Origin: Zelonia costaricensis
Lineage: Eukaryota > Euglenozoa > Kinetoplastea > Trypanosomatida > Trypanosomatidae
Assembly: GCA_030849075.1 (NCBI GenBank)
Contig: JASAOO010002944.1
Coordinates: 1-14,459 of the forward strand
Direction of reading: 5' to 3'
DNA: 14,459 bases
Shown: positions 1-7,030 of the stretch, one piece after another
Position numbering within the stretch: position 1 is the stretch's first letter
Layout: each line of letters starts with the position of its first letter
Program-made: the position numbers and the translations under genes
The notes under the pieces: generated by a model
The model's database searches: none
What the model was told of the DNA's origin: nothing
The model's input: the letters and a program-made list of their open reading frames with translations, nothing else

Positions 1-300
1 CCTTTGCTGTGACCACTCGAGTATACCGGCGATCCAATGATGCCGGATAAACAACGGGAAGTACACCATGCCGTGTCGGCGCGTCGCTCGCTGGATACGC
101 TCGACGCCTTGTGCGTCTAGGTATGGCAAAGTATCGCACCTCAATACCATGCCCTGTGGGAGGTATCGCTGCAGGATCACGTCCAGTTCCCTGTTGGACG
201 TCTTCCCTTCGCGCATATCGCCGCCCCACAGTTGTGTAACTGTCGATCGGTCCGCATCTAGAACTCTGTCTTTGTCCTTAGCAGACCCTTTCAGTTTTTT
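1..300 (-). CDS. Putative Ulp1/C48-like cysteine protease, N-terminal part, -1 frame (partial)
   Basis: This frame is open from the A run at 295-300 to the window edge, 98 codons after the slip site with no stop. It is the -1 frame relative to the Gag-like ORF and needs no start codon of its own if made by frameshifting; a first in-frame ATG lies at 216-214. Its visible part begins with a charged linker. Then come a segment with LDVILQRYLPQG (codons 37-48 after the slip) and a beta-strand-like stretch MVYFPLFIRHHWIAGILEW at codons 76-94. A hydrophobic strand followed by His-Trp and another strand is how the catalytic His region of Ulp1/SENP-like and adenovirus-type proteases looks. The catalytic Asp and Cys would lie outside the window, so the assignment rests on one motif. 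A frame shifted by one base is also largely open but has an Arg/Pro-rich, implausible translation. Confidence 0.45.
228..300 (-). other. Probable -1 programmed ribosomal frameshift site with downstream stem-loops
   Basis: Read on the minus strand, positions 300-294 are A AAA AAC, with the Gag-like frame dividing it exactly as X XXY YYZ. The zero-frame stop UGA follows at once (293-291). After a 6-nt spacer (293-288), GGTCTGC at 287-281 can pair with GCGGACC at 255-249, giving 7 bp with one G-U pair and a 25-nt loop. A perfect hairpin of 6 bp with a 4-nt loop follows at 243-228. A AAA AAC is an established -1 slippery heptamer, used for example at retroviral gag-pro junctions, and a spacer of 5-9 nt is typical. 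The heptamer, frame, stop and spacer are seen directly; function is inferred. No convincing pseudoknot pairing was found by eye. Confidence 0.6.
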
Positions 301-1262
301 GTCGTACCCGCAGACGCCGCGCAGTCGTCGTCGTTCGCCGGGGCCTCACCGCCTCCATGCCACATGATGGTCTGTGGCTGCTTCTTCTTCGACTGCTGCT
401 GCTGTTGTTGCTGCTTTTGCTGTTGCTTGCCTCCGTTTTGTGTCTGCTGTTGGGCGACCTTCTTTTCCAATGCGCCGACGGACTTCCGGAGTTGTATCAG
501 CGCCTGTTCGACGGACGTGGTATCCATAGCTGCCATTTGCTGTCCGTCCGGGCCGTATACAGGGGCGAGCCCCCCACCCATCAAAACTGAAGCGGTAGGA
601 CGTCGAAAGAAGCGCATCTGCTGGGCTTCCGCTTCCCGTGGTTCCGTAGCCCCGCCGCTCAGGGTTGCGCTCGCTGCCTCCAGCAATTGGTAGTTGAGCA
701 TGTCGAGTTGGCGCGTCGGAAAGAGAGGGCATTGCAGAGCGACTATGCTCGCGCCATACATTTCCGCCTGCGATCCGTACAGTCGCTTGGCCAGATTCCA
801 GTTGTGGTACACTGCTTGCTCAGCCGATGGCATATGAAGGAGAAAACACAGGAATTCCGTCGCATCCTCCACGTCGTCCTCAGCAAAGATGGTGTATGCC
901 GCCAAGAGTACCTCGAAAGTCGAGAGGGCGCCGTACCGTGCTCGCGACACGAACTCCTCCTGCAGGTGAAGTTTGTCAGCCTGACCCCGGAGCACTTCCC
1001 GCGACTTCTCCGCCTGGCGCGTCTTCGCCTTCCATGGATGTATGCGAGTATCATTCTCGTAGCTCACGAATTCGCGTAAGCCCGCATCTTGCTGTGCTGG
1101 CGCATTCGTTCTTTCCAAGGACTTGACGGTCGCCACGGACATATTTTGCATGAACAACTCCGCCCGCCTCGCAAACTCCTTTGCGTCTATCACTCCCTGG
1201 TCACGCAAGACGATCAGACCGTTCATAAAGTCTTGAACCGGGTAGCTACCTGGAGTGGTCAT
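291..1262 (-). CDS. Gag/nucleocapsid-like protein with C-terminal coiled coil and poly-Gln/Lys tail
   Basis: The 323-residue frame starts at ATG 1262-1260 (MTTPGSYPVQDF); the frame is open farther upstream, but those codons give Pro/Arg-rich sequence typical of spacer DNA. Residues about 1-200 look like a compact alpha-helical domain rich in Ala, Leu, Glu and Phe, for example around residues 115-165 (STFEVLLAAYTIFAEDD, ATEFLCFLLHMPS). A helix at about 247-272 has heptad-like spacing (VEQALIQLRKSVGALEKKV) and could form a coiled coil. It is followed by a Lys/Gln tract (about 279-297) and a Gly/Asp-rich end. A helical core, an oligomerisation helix and a basic tail suit a capsid or nucleocapsid protein. 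No zinc knuckle (CCHC) is present and no family was recognised. The A AAA AAC heptamer overlaps the last codons, so a fraction of product would be a Gag-protease fusion. A candidate splice-acceptor AG (1275-1274) lies 11 nt upstream of the ATG, with a weak pyrimidine tract. Confidence 0.65.
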   Translation of the reverse strand: MTTPGSYPVQDFMNGLIVLRDQGVIDAKEFARRAELFMQNMSVATVKSLERTNAPAQQDAGLREFVSYENDTRIHPWKAKTRQAEKSREVLRGQADKLHLQEEFVSRARYGALSTFEVLLAAYTIFAEDDVEDATEFLCFLLHMPSAEQAVYHNWNLAKRLYGSQAEMYGASIVALQCPLFPTRQLDMLNYQLLEAASATLSGGATEPREAEAQQMRFFRRPTASVLMGGGLAPVYGPDGQQMAAMDTTSVEQALIQLRKSVGALEKKVAQQQTQNGGKQQQKQQQQQQQSKKKQPQTIMWHGGGEAPANDDDCAASAGTTKN

Positions 1263-1588
1263 TGTGGTGATGACTGTGGAGGGTAGTGTGAGTTTTTTGG
1301 AGGTTTGTGGCGGGCAGGCACGCGTGGGGTGTCGAGGGAGCGGTAGCTGTGGTAACGCATATGTTTGGGGTCGAGAGGGAGAGTAACAATGAGACAAGAG
1401 CATAGGGACACATCTCCTTCCACGGCTTCCATGCACATGCATTTCTGTTCGTTTTCTCTTTCCTGGCTTAGCCCCCTCCACAAACGGAAATAACTTGACC
1501 TGATATCACCAAGATCGACACGCTCTAACTTCCCCAGTTGCGCTGTGGCAACACGCACATCGCGCGAGCGCTGTCACTGCGTACGTGC

Positions 1589-1622
<34 letters not shown>

Positions 1623-1886
1623 CTCATGAATGCCCAGTTTTCAAGTGCTCGTTGGGGAAGGGGCTAGGGCGATGCGTACGGCCACCGGTGTCTGTCCACC
1701 ATGCCGCCGCGAAGAAAAAAGAAAATCAGCAAACGCACGGACCAGCCCGCCAGATGCGGAATCGTGCCTCGGCGCCCACACTGAGAGGAAGAGGAGCGAG
1801 GCGGCGGAGCGAGGGGTAGCAACGCGAGCAGGCGAGGGAACGCCAACGCCGGGCGCACCCCGGATTGCTGCCGCTCTGCGACCCGC
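1263..1886. other. Spacer between the hydrolase gene and the gag-like ORF
   Basis: About 620 bases without a convincing gene. It should hold the 3' UTR of the hydrolase ending at 1887 and the 5' flank of the gag-like ORF. The boundary of the mobile element must lie here or inside it, but no terminal repeat or target duplication could be seen. It contains a GT microsatellite and a purine-rich stretch (1711-1735). Confidence 0.4.
1593..1621. repeat. (GT)14 microsatellite
   Basis: Fourteen uninterrupted GT units plus one G, preceded by imperfect GTGC/GTAC units from 1581. On the transcribed strand it reads as CA repeats. Such dinucleotide repeats are common in Leishmania spacers. Confidence 0.95.
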
Positions 1887-2609
1887 CTAGTGCAGCGTCT
1901 TCTGGAAGAACTCGATGGTCAGGCGGCGCGCCTCCTCCACGTCCTTCAGCTCCTCCGGCGTGTACGTGTCGGGGTCGAAGCGGTTGCCGAAGAAGCCGTG
2001 CGGCAGTGTGTCGAAGTACTTGTACATGTGCGGCTCCACCGGATGCGCGTTGACGGCAGCCTCTACCGGCTCCATGTTTGCCTCGTCCTTGGACGGCATC
2101 ACAAGCATCGGCGTCTTGGCCGACTTGACGAGGTCGGCCGTGAAGGAAGACGGGTGCGCCGTGGCGACGGCGTCGACCTTGCTCTGCGACGCCATGATGT
2201 ACGGCAGCGCCGCACCCCAGCACATGCCGATGGCACCGACCTTCTTGCAGCCCAGCTGGCGGAGAAGCTCAATGGCCTTCTCCATGCGCGGCGCATAGTT
2301 GGCCATGACGGTGATCTTCTTGACGAAGTTGCCCCAGCGCTCCGAGGCGAAATCGGCCGGCCACTCCGACTCCGGCCACGCGTTCGCCCCGAAGAAGTCG
2401 GGCATCACGACGAGGTAGCCTTGCTCCGCCAGCACGTCGGCGAGGCGCTTCGAGTTGGGCAGCATGCCGAAGATGTCGCTCACCACCACAATGCCGGCCT
2501 TGCTCGAGTAGGGGCCGACAACGTAGAAGTCATCGCCCGTGGGGTTGTACGTGCACGTGGCGGGGCCCTTGTCGGTGGGGCAGCAGCGGTTGTCGGGCTG
2601 GGAGGCCAT
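1887..2609 (-). CDS. Dienelactone hydrolase family protein, copy 1
   Basis: This 240-residue alpha/beta hydrolase matches the usual length of the dienelactone hydrolase family. These enzymes hydrolyse enol-lactones or related esters through a Cys-Asp-His triad; the substrate in trypanosomatids is not known from sequence. The triad is intact: Cys130 in GMCWGA, Asp175 in MPSKDE, and His204 in LPHGFFGNR. The family's first-strand motif appears as VVVSDIFG (41-48). The N-terminus MASQPDNRCCPTDKG with paired cysteines lacks a signal peptide or membrane segment, so the protein is probably cytosolic. The start is the only good one: it begins the conserved block and follows 170 nt without an upstream ATG. 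Its paralogue lies upstream at 4405-5127; residues 1-84 differ at only three sites, while residues 85-185 diverge strongly. Confidence 0.9.
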   Translation of the reverse strand: MASQPDNRCCPTDKGPATCTYNPTGDDFYVVGPYSSKAGIVVVSDIFGMLPNSKRLADVLAEQGYLVVMPDFFGANAWPESEWPADFASERWGNFVKKITVMANYAPRMEKAIELLRQLGCKKVGAIGMCWGAALPYIMASQSKVDAVATAHPSSFTADLVKSAKTPMLVMPSKDEANMEPVEAAVNAHPVEPHMYKYFDTLPHGFFGNRFDPDTYTPEELKDVEEARRLTIEFFQKTLH

Positions 2610-2779
2610 TTTCTCCGTGAGAGGTTGGAACCTTGTGGCTTATACTAAGATTGCGATGACCGAGTCGAGAAGAGTGATGAGCGCTGACACGAGAGTGAAT
2701 TGCTCAAAAAAGAAAGCTCTAGTCGAGATCGGTGGGAGGTGTAGTGGCTGAGTGAGCTTGAGGACGGTCGGTGAGGCGG

Positions 2780-2840
2780 CTCAAGCGAGGCGTGCAGGGG
2801 ACGATGAAATAAATAAAAAAAGGAGAAGGCGGGAGAGAAG
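2780..2840 (-). promoter_or_regulatory. Candidate trans-splice acceptor region for hydrolase copy 1
   Basis: On the minus strand a pyrimidine-rich tract (2838-2812, including a run of T) is followed by the first AG at 2781-2780. The resulting 5' UTR of 170 nt has no upstream ATG. Another short T-rich tract (about 2717-2706) with AG at 2685-2684 is an alternative. The assignment follows the known rule of pyrimidine tract plus downstream AG in trypanosomatids. Confidence 0.5.
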
Positions 2841-3068
2841 TTAGAAAGAGGGCAGCCTTTGGTGGGCGTTGTCGTGCGGCAGAACGCTGGCGTCGCCGGT
2901 GTGAACTCTCATAGTAGACTCCCGCACTCGCCGTAGAAACTGCGGAGTCAGATCTGGTCTCCGTCGGTTCATCCGTGATGCCCCCGGTGACTGTCGTGCC
3001 CCCCGCATTTTGCTGAGTAATTCGTGGACCGCCGGTGCAACAGCACTTTCCACGTGTGAGTCCGACAT
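2841..3068 (-). CDS. Possible 75-codon small ORF between the hydrolase genes
   Basis: A 75-residue frame begins MSDSHVESAVAPAVHELL and is rich in Arg and Ser; no family is recognised. In its favour, strong minus-strand pyrimidine tracts lie upstream (3277-3238, with AGs at 3237-3236, 3212-3211 and 3152-3151), and this is the first ATG after the last two acceptors. Against it, its third codon positions are much less GC-rich than in the hydrolases. Its stop is also followed almost at once by the pyrimidine tract serving the hydrolase gene, leaving no room for a 3' UTR and poly(A) site. It may instead be an upstream ORF in a longer, alternatively spliced 5' UTR of hydrolase copy 1, or chance. 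Confidence 0.2.
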   Translation of the reverse strand: MSDSHVESAVAPAVHELLSKMRGARQSPGASRMNRRRPDLTPQFLRRVRESTMRVHTGDASVLPHDNAHQRLPSF

Positions 3069-4404
3069 TGCACCGCCACTGTGCTGAGTTCGCCGGTGTT
3101 GTCCGCAGCTCGCGTGAGGGGGCGCGCTGGACACCGTGAGACGATGGGGCCTAGAAAGAGAGGGTGCGCTTAAGCGTCCGTGGTCGACGAAGGAGCCGAC
3201 AGGAAACAAACTGCATGCGGAAACGGAGGGGAGATCTGAAGTCGGGAGAAGGAGAAAAAAAAAGGTGAAGTAGAACGGAAAAAAAACATAGCGCGGAGTG
3301 GAATCAATGTGAGGGGGGCACGACCAGCAGCGCCGGCGTGACAGCTCTCCTTTACTTCTTTCGTTTTGACCTCGTCGTTGGTGGGTCCTGCTCTGCCGCA
3401 GTCCTGGCACCAGCGCGCATGCTGCACGTGGTGGACGAGGGGTTTGTGTGCGTGTGTGTGATGCGGGGTGGCAAGGCGCGGCAGGTGCGAGGTCGCAGAC
3501 GTTTACGCACCAACGGCGCTGCGCCACCCACATCCTCGCGCACACGCGGACCAGCAGACATGCGTGGACGCGTGGGCTCTTCACCACCACTCACAAAACG
3601 AAGAAAGAAGGACAAAAAAAAGAGAGCGACGCTTACGTGAGGCCGGCGCCGTCAATGCGGAAGAGAAGGAAGCCACAACAAAGGAGCCAACGGCGCCCGC
3701 ACAAATTGATGGGCTCAGGGAAGCCGCGTCGACGACGGCACGGAAAGGGTCGGGAAAGAACGGAGGTGAACAGAATCGGACACCGGCATACCACACGCAC
3801 TGAAAAGGAGAGCTGGAGTCAGATGAGCTCACTCTAGTTTTGCACGATTCGTGAAGTAGAAACAAAAAAGGCGCGGCCAGCCGCGGGCTGTAAACGGGAC
3901 ACACACGCACACCACACGTGCTGTGGCACGACGGCTGTCAGTCACAGCTTCACGTCTGAGGCGGGGAAAAATGGGGCGGGTCCGCGAGGGCAGGAAGGAA
4001 AGAAAAGAGAACCTAAAACAGCGTTGGCAGTGTAGGAGAGACACGAGTGTGGGCGAGAGAAAGACGGGGACCCACGCGTGCTGACTCGGGTGCGAGAGCG
4101 GGAGCGGACGCGACGGACGCGCTGTCGTCCCTGGCGCAAGCACGCAGAGCAGAGAGCAAACAGAAGAAGGACACGCAAATAAATGAGAAAGGAGGAGAGT
4201 GAGAAGCCCACGGAGATAGAGAGTTGCAGGGTTCCGCGCGTGAGGGTCGGGTTAAGCGCCACACGTCGCGAGGCAACAAGAGAGAAGGTGAGGAAGAAGT
4301 AAGAACGCGAGCTGTGCGGTGGTGCCTCGTGGACACACACCGCCAAATGTAGCCACACACCAAGACACCCACAAACACGCCTCAGAGTGACGTGCGAAAG
4401 AACG
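3069..4404. other. Spacer between the two hydrolase genes
   Basis: About 1.3 kb that should contain the 3' UTR of hydrolase copy 2 and processing signals for copy 1. The coding strand has pyrimidine-rich runs, notably 3238-3277. Open frames on both strands are Arg/Ser/Pro-rich and carry no recognisable domain. I could not recognise a SIDER-type degenerate retroposon by eye, though such elements are common in Leishmania 3' UTRs. Confidence 0.4.
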
Positions 4405-5127
4405 TTAGTGCAGCGTCTTCTGAAAGAAGTCGAGGAGAAGCTGCCGCGCCGCCTCGACCTCTTGCATTTCCTCCGGCGTGTACGTGTCGGGGTCGAAGCG
4501 GTTGCCGAAGAAGCCGTGCGGCAGCATGCCAAAGCGCTGGTACATGTGCGGCTCCACCGGGTGCGCGTTGACAGCGGCTTCGATGACGTCCATTCCGGGT
4601 TCATCCTTGGACGGCATCACAAGCACCGGCGTCTTGGCCGCAGCCAGTGCATCAGCGGTGAAGAAGGACGGGTGCGCCGTCGCCGCCGCGTCGATCTTGC
4701 CCTCCGCTGCAAGCATGAACGGTAGCGTCGCGCCCCAGCACATGCCTACCGCGCCGACTTTATCGCAGCCCAGCTGGCGAAGCAAGGCGACTGCCTTGTC
4801 CATGCGCTGCCTGTGCAGGTCGAAGTTGCGGGCAACGCTGAGAAACTCTTTGAACTCGACGGAGCTGTAGTCGACCGGCCACTCCGACTCCGGCCACGCC
4901 TTTGCCCCGAAGAAGTCGGGCATCACGACGAGGTAGCCTTGCTCCGCCAGCACGTCGGCGAGGCGCTTCGAGTTGGGCAGCATGCCGAAGATGTCGCTCA
5001 CCAGAACAATGCCGGCCTTGCTCGAGTAGGGGCCGACAACGTAGAAGTCATCGCCCGTGGGGTTGTACACGCACGTGGCGGGGCCCTTGTCGGTGGGGCA
5101 GCAGCGGTTGTCGGGCTGGGAGGCCAT
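4405..5127 (-). CDS. Dienelactone hydrolase family protein, copy 2
   Basis: This tandem paralogue of the gene at 1887-2609 also has 240 residues. The triad is intact at the same positions: Cys130 in GMCWGAT, Asp175 in MPSKDE and His204 in LPHGFFGNR. Residues 1-84 are almost the same as in copy 1 (differences at 20, 42 and 76). Residues 86-110 are largely different (SVEFKEFLSVARNFDLHRQRM), and the region beyond is moderately diverged until 186-221. The changed segment lies outside the catalytic motifs and could alter the substrate pocket or lid. No signal peptide or membrane helix is visible. The ATG at 5127-5125 is chosen because it begins the conserved block. An apparent longer frame reaching 5235 runs through the N at 5134 and is an assembly artefact. 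Only 6 bases of the natural 5' flank are present before that N. Confidence 0.88.
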   Translation of the reverse strand: MASQPDNRCCPTDKGPATCVYNPTGDDFYVVGPYSSKAGIVLVSDIFGMLPNSKRLADVLAEQGYLVVMPDFFGAKAWPESEWPVDYSSVEFKEFLSVARNFDLHRQRMDKAVALLRQLGCDKVGAVGMCWGATLPFMLAAEGKIDAAATAHPSFFTADALAAAKTPVLVMPSKDEPGMDVIEAAVNAHPVEPHMYQRFGMLPHGFFGNRFDPDTYTPEEMQEVEAARQLLLDFFQKTLH

Positions 5128-5241
5128 TTTCTCNTAGGGGCCGACAACGTAGAAGTCATCGCCCGTGGGGTTGTACGTGCACGTGGCGGGGCCCTTGTCG
5201 GTGGGGCAGCAGCGGTTGTCGGGCTGGGAGGCCATTTTCTC
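5027..5241. repeat. 107-bp direct duplication flanking an unresolved base (5027-5133 and 5135-5241)
   Basis: Positions 5027-5133 and 5135-5241 are the same 107-bp sequence apart from two adjacent mismatches (Val versus Thr at residue 20), separated by the single N at 5134. Both begin in the same codon region of the hydrolase gene, and the first copy stops abruptly 6 bases upstream of its ATG. This is how two contig ends look when a scaffolder joins them without merging a repeat overlap. It is unlikely to be a biological tandem repeat. Confidence 0.9.
5135..5235 (-). CDS. 5' fragment of a dienelactone hydrolase gene (truncated at an assembly gap)
   Basis: The first 33 codons of a hydrolase copy are present, starting at ATG 5235-5233, and then the sequence meets the N at 5134. 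It carries Thr at residue 20, like copy 1 and unlike copy 2. Its 5' flank is nearly the same as that of copy 1 for about 28 bases, with one mismatch, and then diverges. It may be the true 5' end of copy 2 from another allele, or the start of a further gene copy whose body was lost when the tandem array was assembled. It should not be read as an N-terminal extension of copy 2. Confidence 0.7.
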
Positions 5242-5285
5242 CGTGAGAAGTTGGAACCTTGTGTGCGTGTGTGTCAGCGGGCGGG

Positions 5286-5300
5286 CTGGGGGGGGGGGGG
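5286..5300 (-). promoter_or_regulatory. Candidate trans-splice acceptor for the hydrolase start at 5235
   Basis: On the minus strand a run of 13 C (5300-5288) is directly followed by AG (5287-5286), 50 nt before the ATG at 5235. No ATG lies between. A pure C run is a less usual tract than a mixed C/T one, so other upstream tracts may be used. Confidence 0.35.
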
Positions 5301-7030
5301 TTAGAGCGGAGCTGCGATATCAGCAAGGCTTTTCTCAATAGGCGGCGGGTGGAAAGGGAGGAGGGGGGTTGAGGCGGCTACCAGTAGTGGGAAAGCGAGG
5401 ATGGTTCTAGGCGAGGGTGGGGGAGGGGGGAGGGGAACGGCACAAGGAGGGGGCAACGAGCAGGGACTGAGAAGCAAACACCCAATCCAGGAGAGGGCGC
5501 CGCGTGCAGCCCTCGTCGTGTTGCCAAGCACCTCCTCGCAGCGGCCGCAGTGCCGCTGTCACATGCGGCTAAGCGACGGTTCCCCGGCAGGCTGCATAGG
5601 CGCAGCGTTCCCCTTCGCTGCAGCAGGTGCAGATTGCACTAGGCATTGCTTTTTTTTTTTTTACCCCGTTTCACAGTCGACAGCGCGCGCGCTGACTGGT
5701 CGAGCACACAAGCACACAAAAAAGTGAAGAGAACTCTGCACGGGGGCGGGCAGACGAAGCGTTGACATGCTGGAGTCCGTGAAGAGCACGGGCGCCACAA
5801 CATGAAGCACTGGACCTCGCCACGCAGAGCACACGACATCCACCGGCACTCTGCTGAGCTGAGGTGGAGGGGGAGGGGGCAGCAAGAGATGAGGGTGGCG
5901 GCGACACCAGGTGAAGTTTGGGTTGCCAGAGACGCATGATGACCCAGAGGCGTGCGTGCGGAGGTGCACGCCACGAATTCAGGGCATGGGTTACCAGCGC
6001 TTTGCGTTCGCGGTGCACTTCTCGCCCAGTGCAGTAGTGCGGGGATGGACTAGAAGGCGTGCGAACGAGAAAGACCGGAAGTGCGGCGGATGGGGGCAGG
6101 CGCCCGGCCCATGGAGGCTACACTGAGGTCGCCACTGTTCAGGAAGTACAAAAGGGCAAACACACGGGGGGGGGATGGAGGGAAGCTGGGGCGGCAGGCG
6201 CTTTACGCAACGTAAAATGAAAAAGGTGAACAGTGAAGAAGAGAGGAAAGCGCGGGTTGAGGTGTGTGTGTGGGGGGGGGGGGGGACGGCGGAGCGTCTC
6301 TGGGCATCCTTTGCGTTGTCTCTCGAGAACGACAAAGGAGGGAGGGGAGTAGTTTAGCTTGGCAGGCAGGCGACGAAGGTGGACTATGTGCACGTTGGTG
6401 TCCAGAGCCGGAGCGTGACACACCCGGGCACCCCGGACAGCGGAGGCGTGTTGTCAGCTTGCCACAAACGTCCTCTCTTCGCGGAGCCGCCAGCGCGAAG
6501 AAGAAGAGGAAAAGGAGGAACAAGCCGGGGGCGTATCAGCACCCCGGGGTTCAGCACAGAAGAAGACGAAAGAGGACGGGGCGAGATAGAGAGGGAGCAC
6601 ACGTCAGCGGAAGAGGGCGATATGGTGCAGCGGGGGTGGGGTGCGGGGGAGGGGGGCAGGAGGAGGACATCCGTTGCGTCCTGACAGGACTCACGCCACC
6701 GTCAGAGGGGAGGTCTGAAGAGTGAAGAAGCAGGCAAGCAGGCACAAAGGAGGGGGGGGGCGGGGAGCGCACAAGAAAGATATCGCACAGAAATGGAAGG
6801 ACGAGGCGCTCGCAGACCGCTGCGAATTGATGAAGCGTGGACGGCGTGTTTTGGATTCGTGGACAAGGAGAGGGAGAAACGAAGATGCTGTGTCTGTGCT
6901 TTGCCCGTTGACGGACGACGAATTGGGGGAGGTGAGCAGTCGAGAAGGTCACACACACACACGAGGGGAACGGCACCTGTTGCGTTGTTATCACTGGCGC
7001 AGCTGCGCAGTTGCTCGCTGAGGCGCGCCG
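5301..7030. other. Spacer between the methyltransferase gene and the hydrolase array
   Basis: About 1.7 kb without a convincing gene. It should contain the 3' UTR of the methyltransferase and processing signals for the hydrolase transcript. It is strongly purine-rich on the plus strand, with G runs near 6166-6174, 6271-6284 and 6640-6656, and has a T run at 5649-5661. Open frames are low-complexity, rich in Pro, Ser and Arg, with no recognised domain. Confidence 0.45.

Larger units (their letters stand above)
1..1262 (-). mobile_element. Part of a probable gag-pro type mobile or virus-derived element
   Basis: Two ORFs overlap here on the minus strand: a Gag/nucleocapsid-like frame and, in the -1 frame, a protease-like frame that runs off the window. 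They are linked by a heptamer of the -1 frameshift type. This is how retroelements and some RNA viruses are organised, and it is not how trypanosomatid housekeeping genes are. Codon third positions are less GC-rich than in the neighbouring hydrolase genes. No reverse transcriptase, tyrosine recombinase, integrase, terminal repeat or target-site duplication is visible, so neither class nor boundaries can be set; the coordinates cover only the coding part. TATE-like elements, known from Leishmania (Viannia) genomes, are one candidate; an endogenised viral segment is another. The visible frames contain no stop or frameshift damage, which suggests recent activity or selection. Confidence 0.5.

Noticed and set aside
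1..290. A second open frame over the protease-like region, shifted by one base
   Set aside because: Its translation is Arg/Pro-rich without motifs, and it is not the frame reached by -1 slippage.
1..1262. Origin from Leishmania RNA virus 1 (totivirus)
   Set aside because: I saw no specific resemblance to a totivirus capsid or polymerase. A helical Gag-like protein with a -1 slippery heptamer and a protease-like extension fits a retroelement at least as well, so no virus name is given.
1263..1481. N-terminal extension of the gag-like ORF
   Set aside because: The extra 73 codons are Pro/Arg/Ser-rich without structure, and a possible acceptor AG lies between them and the ATG at 1262.
1890..2648. 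Long plus-strand ORF opposite hydrolase copy 1 (and the similar one opposite copy 2)
   Set aside because: Val/Arg/Leu-rich antisense shadow of a GC-rich gene; the minus-strand frame has an intact family signature.
3069..4404. SIDER or other degenerate retroposon in the spacers
   Set aside because: Expected in Leishmania 3' UTRs, but no diagnostic sequence could be recognised by eye; a search with SIDER profiles would be needed.
4405..5235. A 276-residue hydrolase with a duplicated N-terminus
   Set aside because: The frame crosses the N at 5134 only because the assembly gap happens to preserve phase. The start at 5127 gives the normal 240-residue protein.
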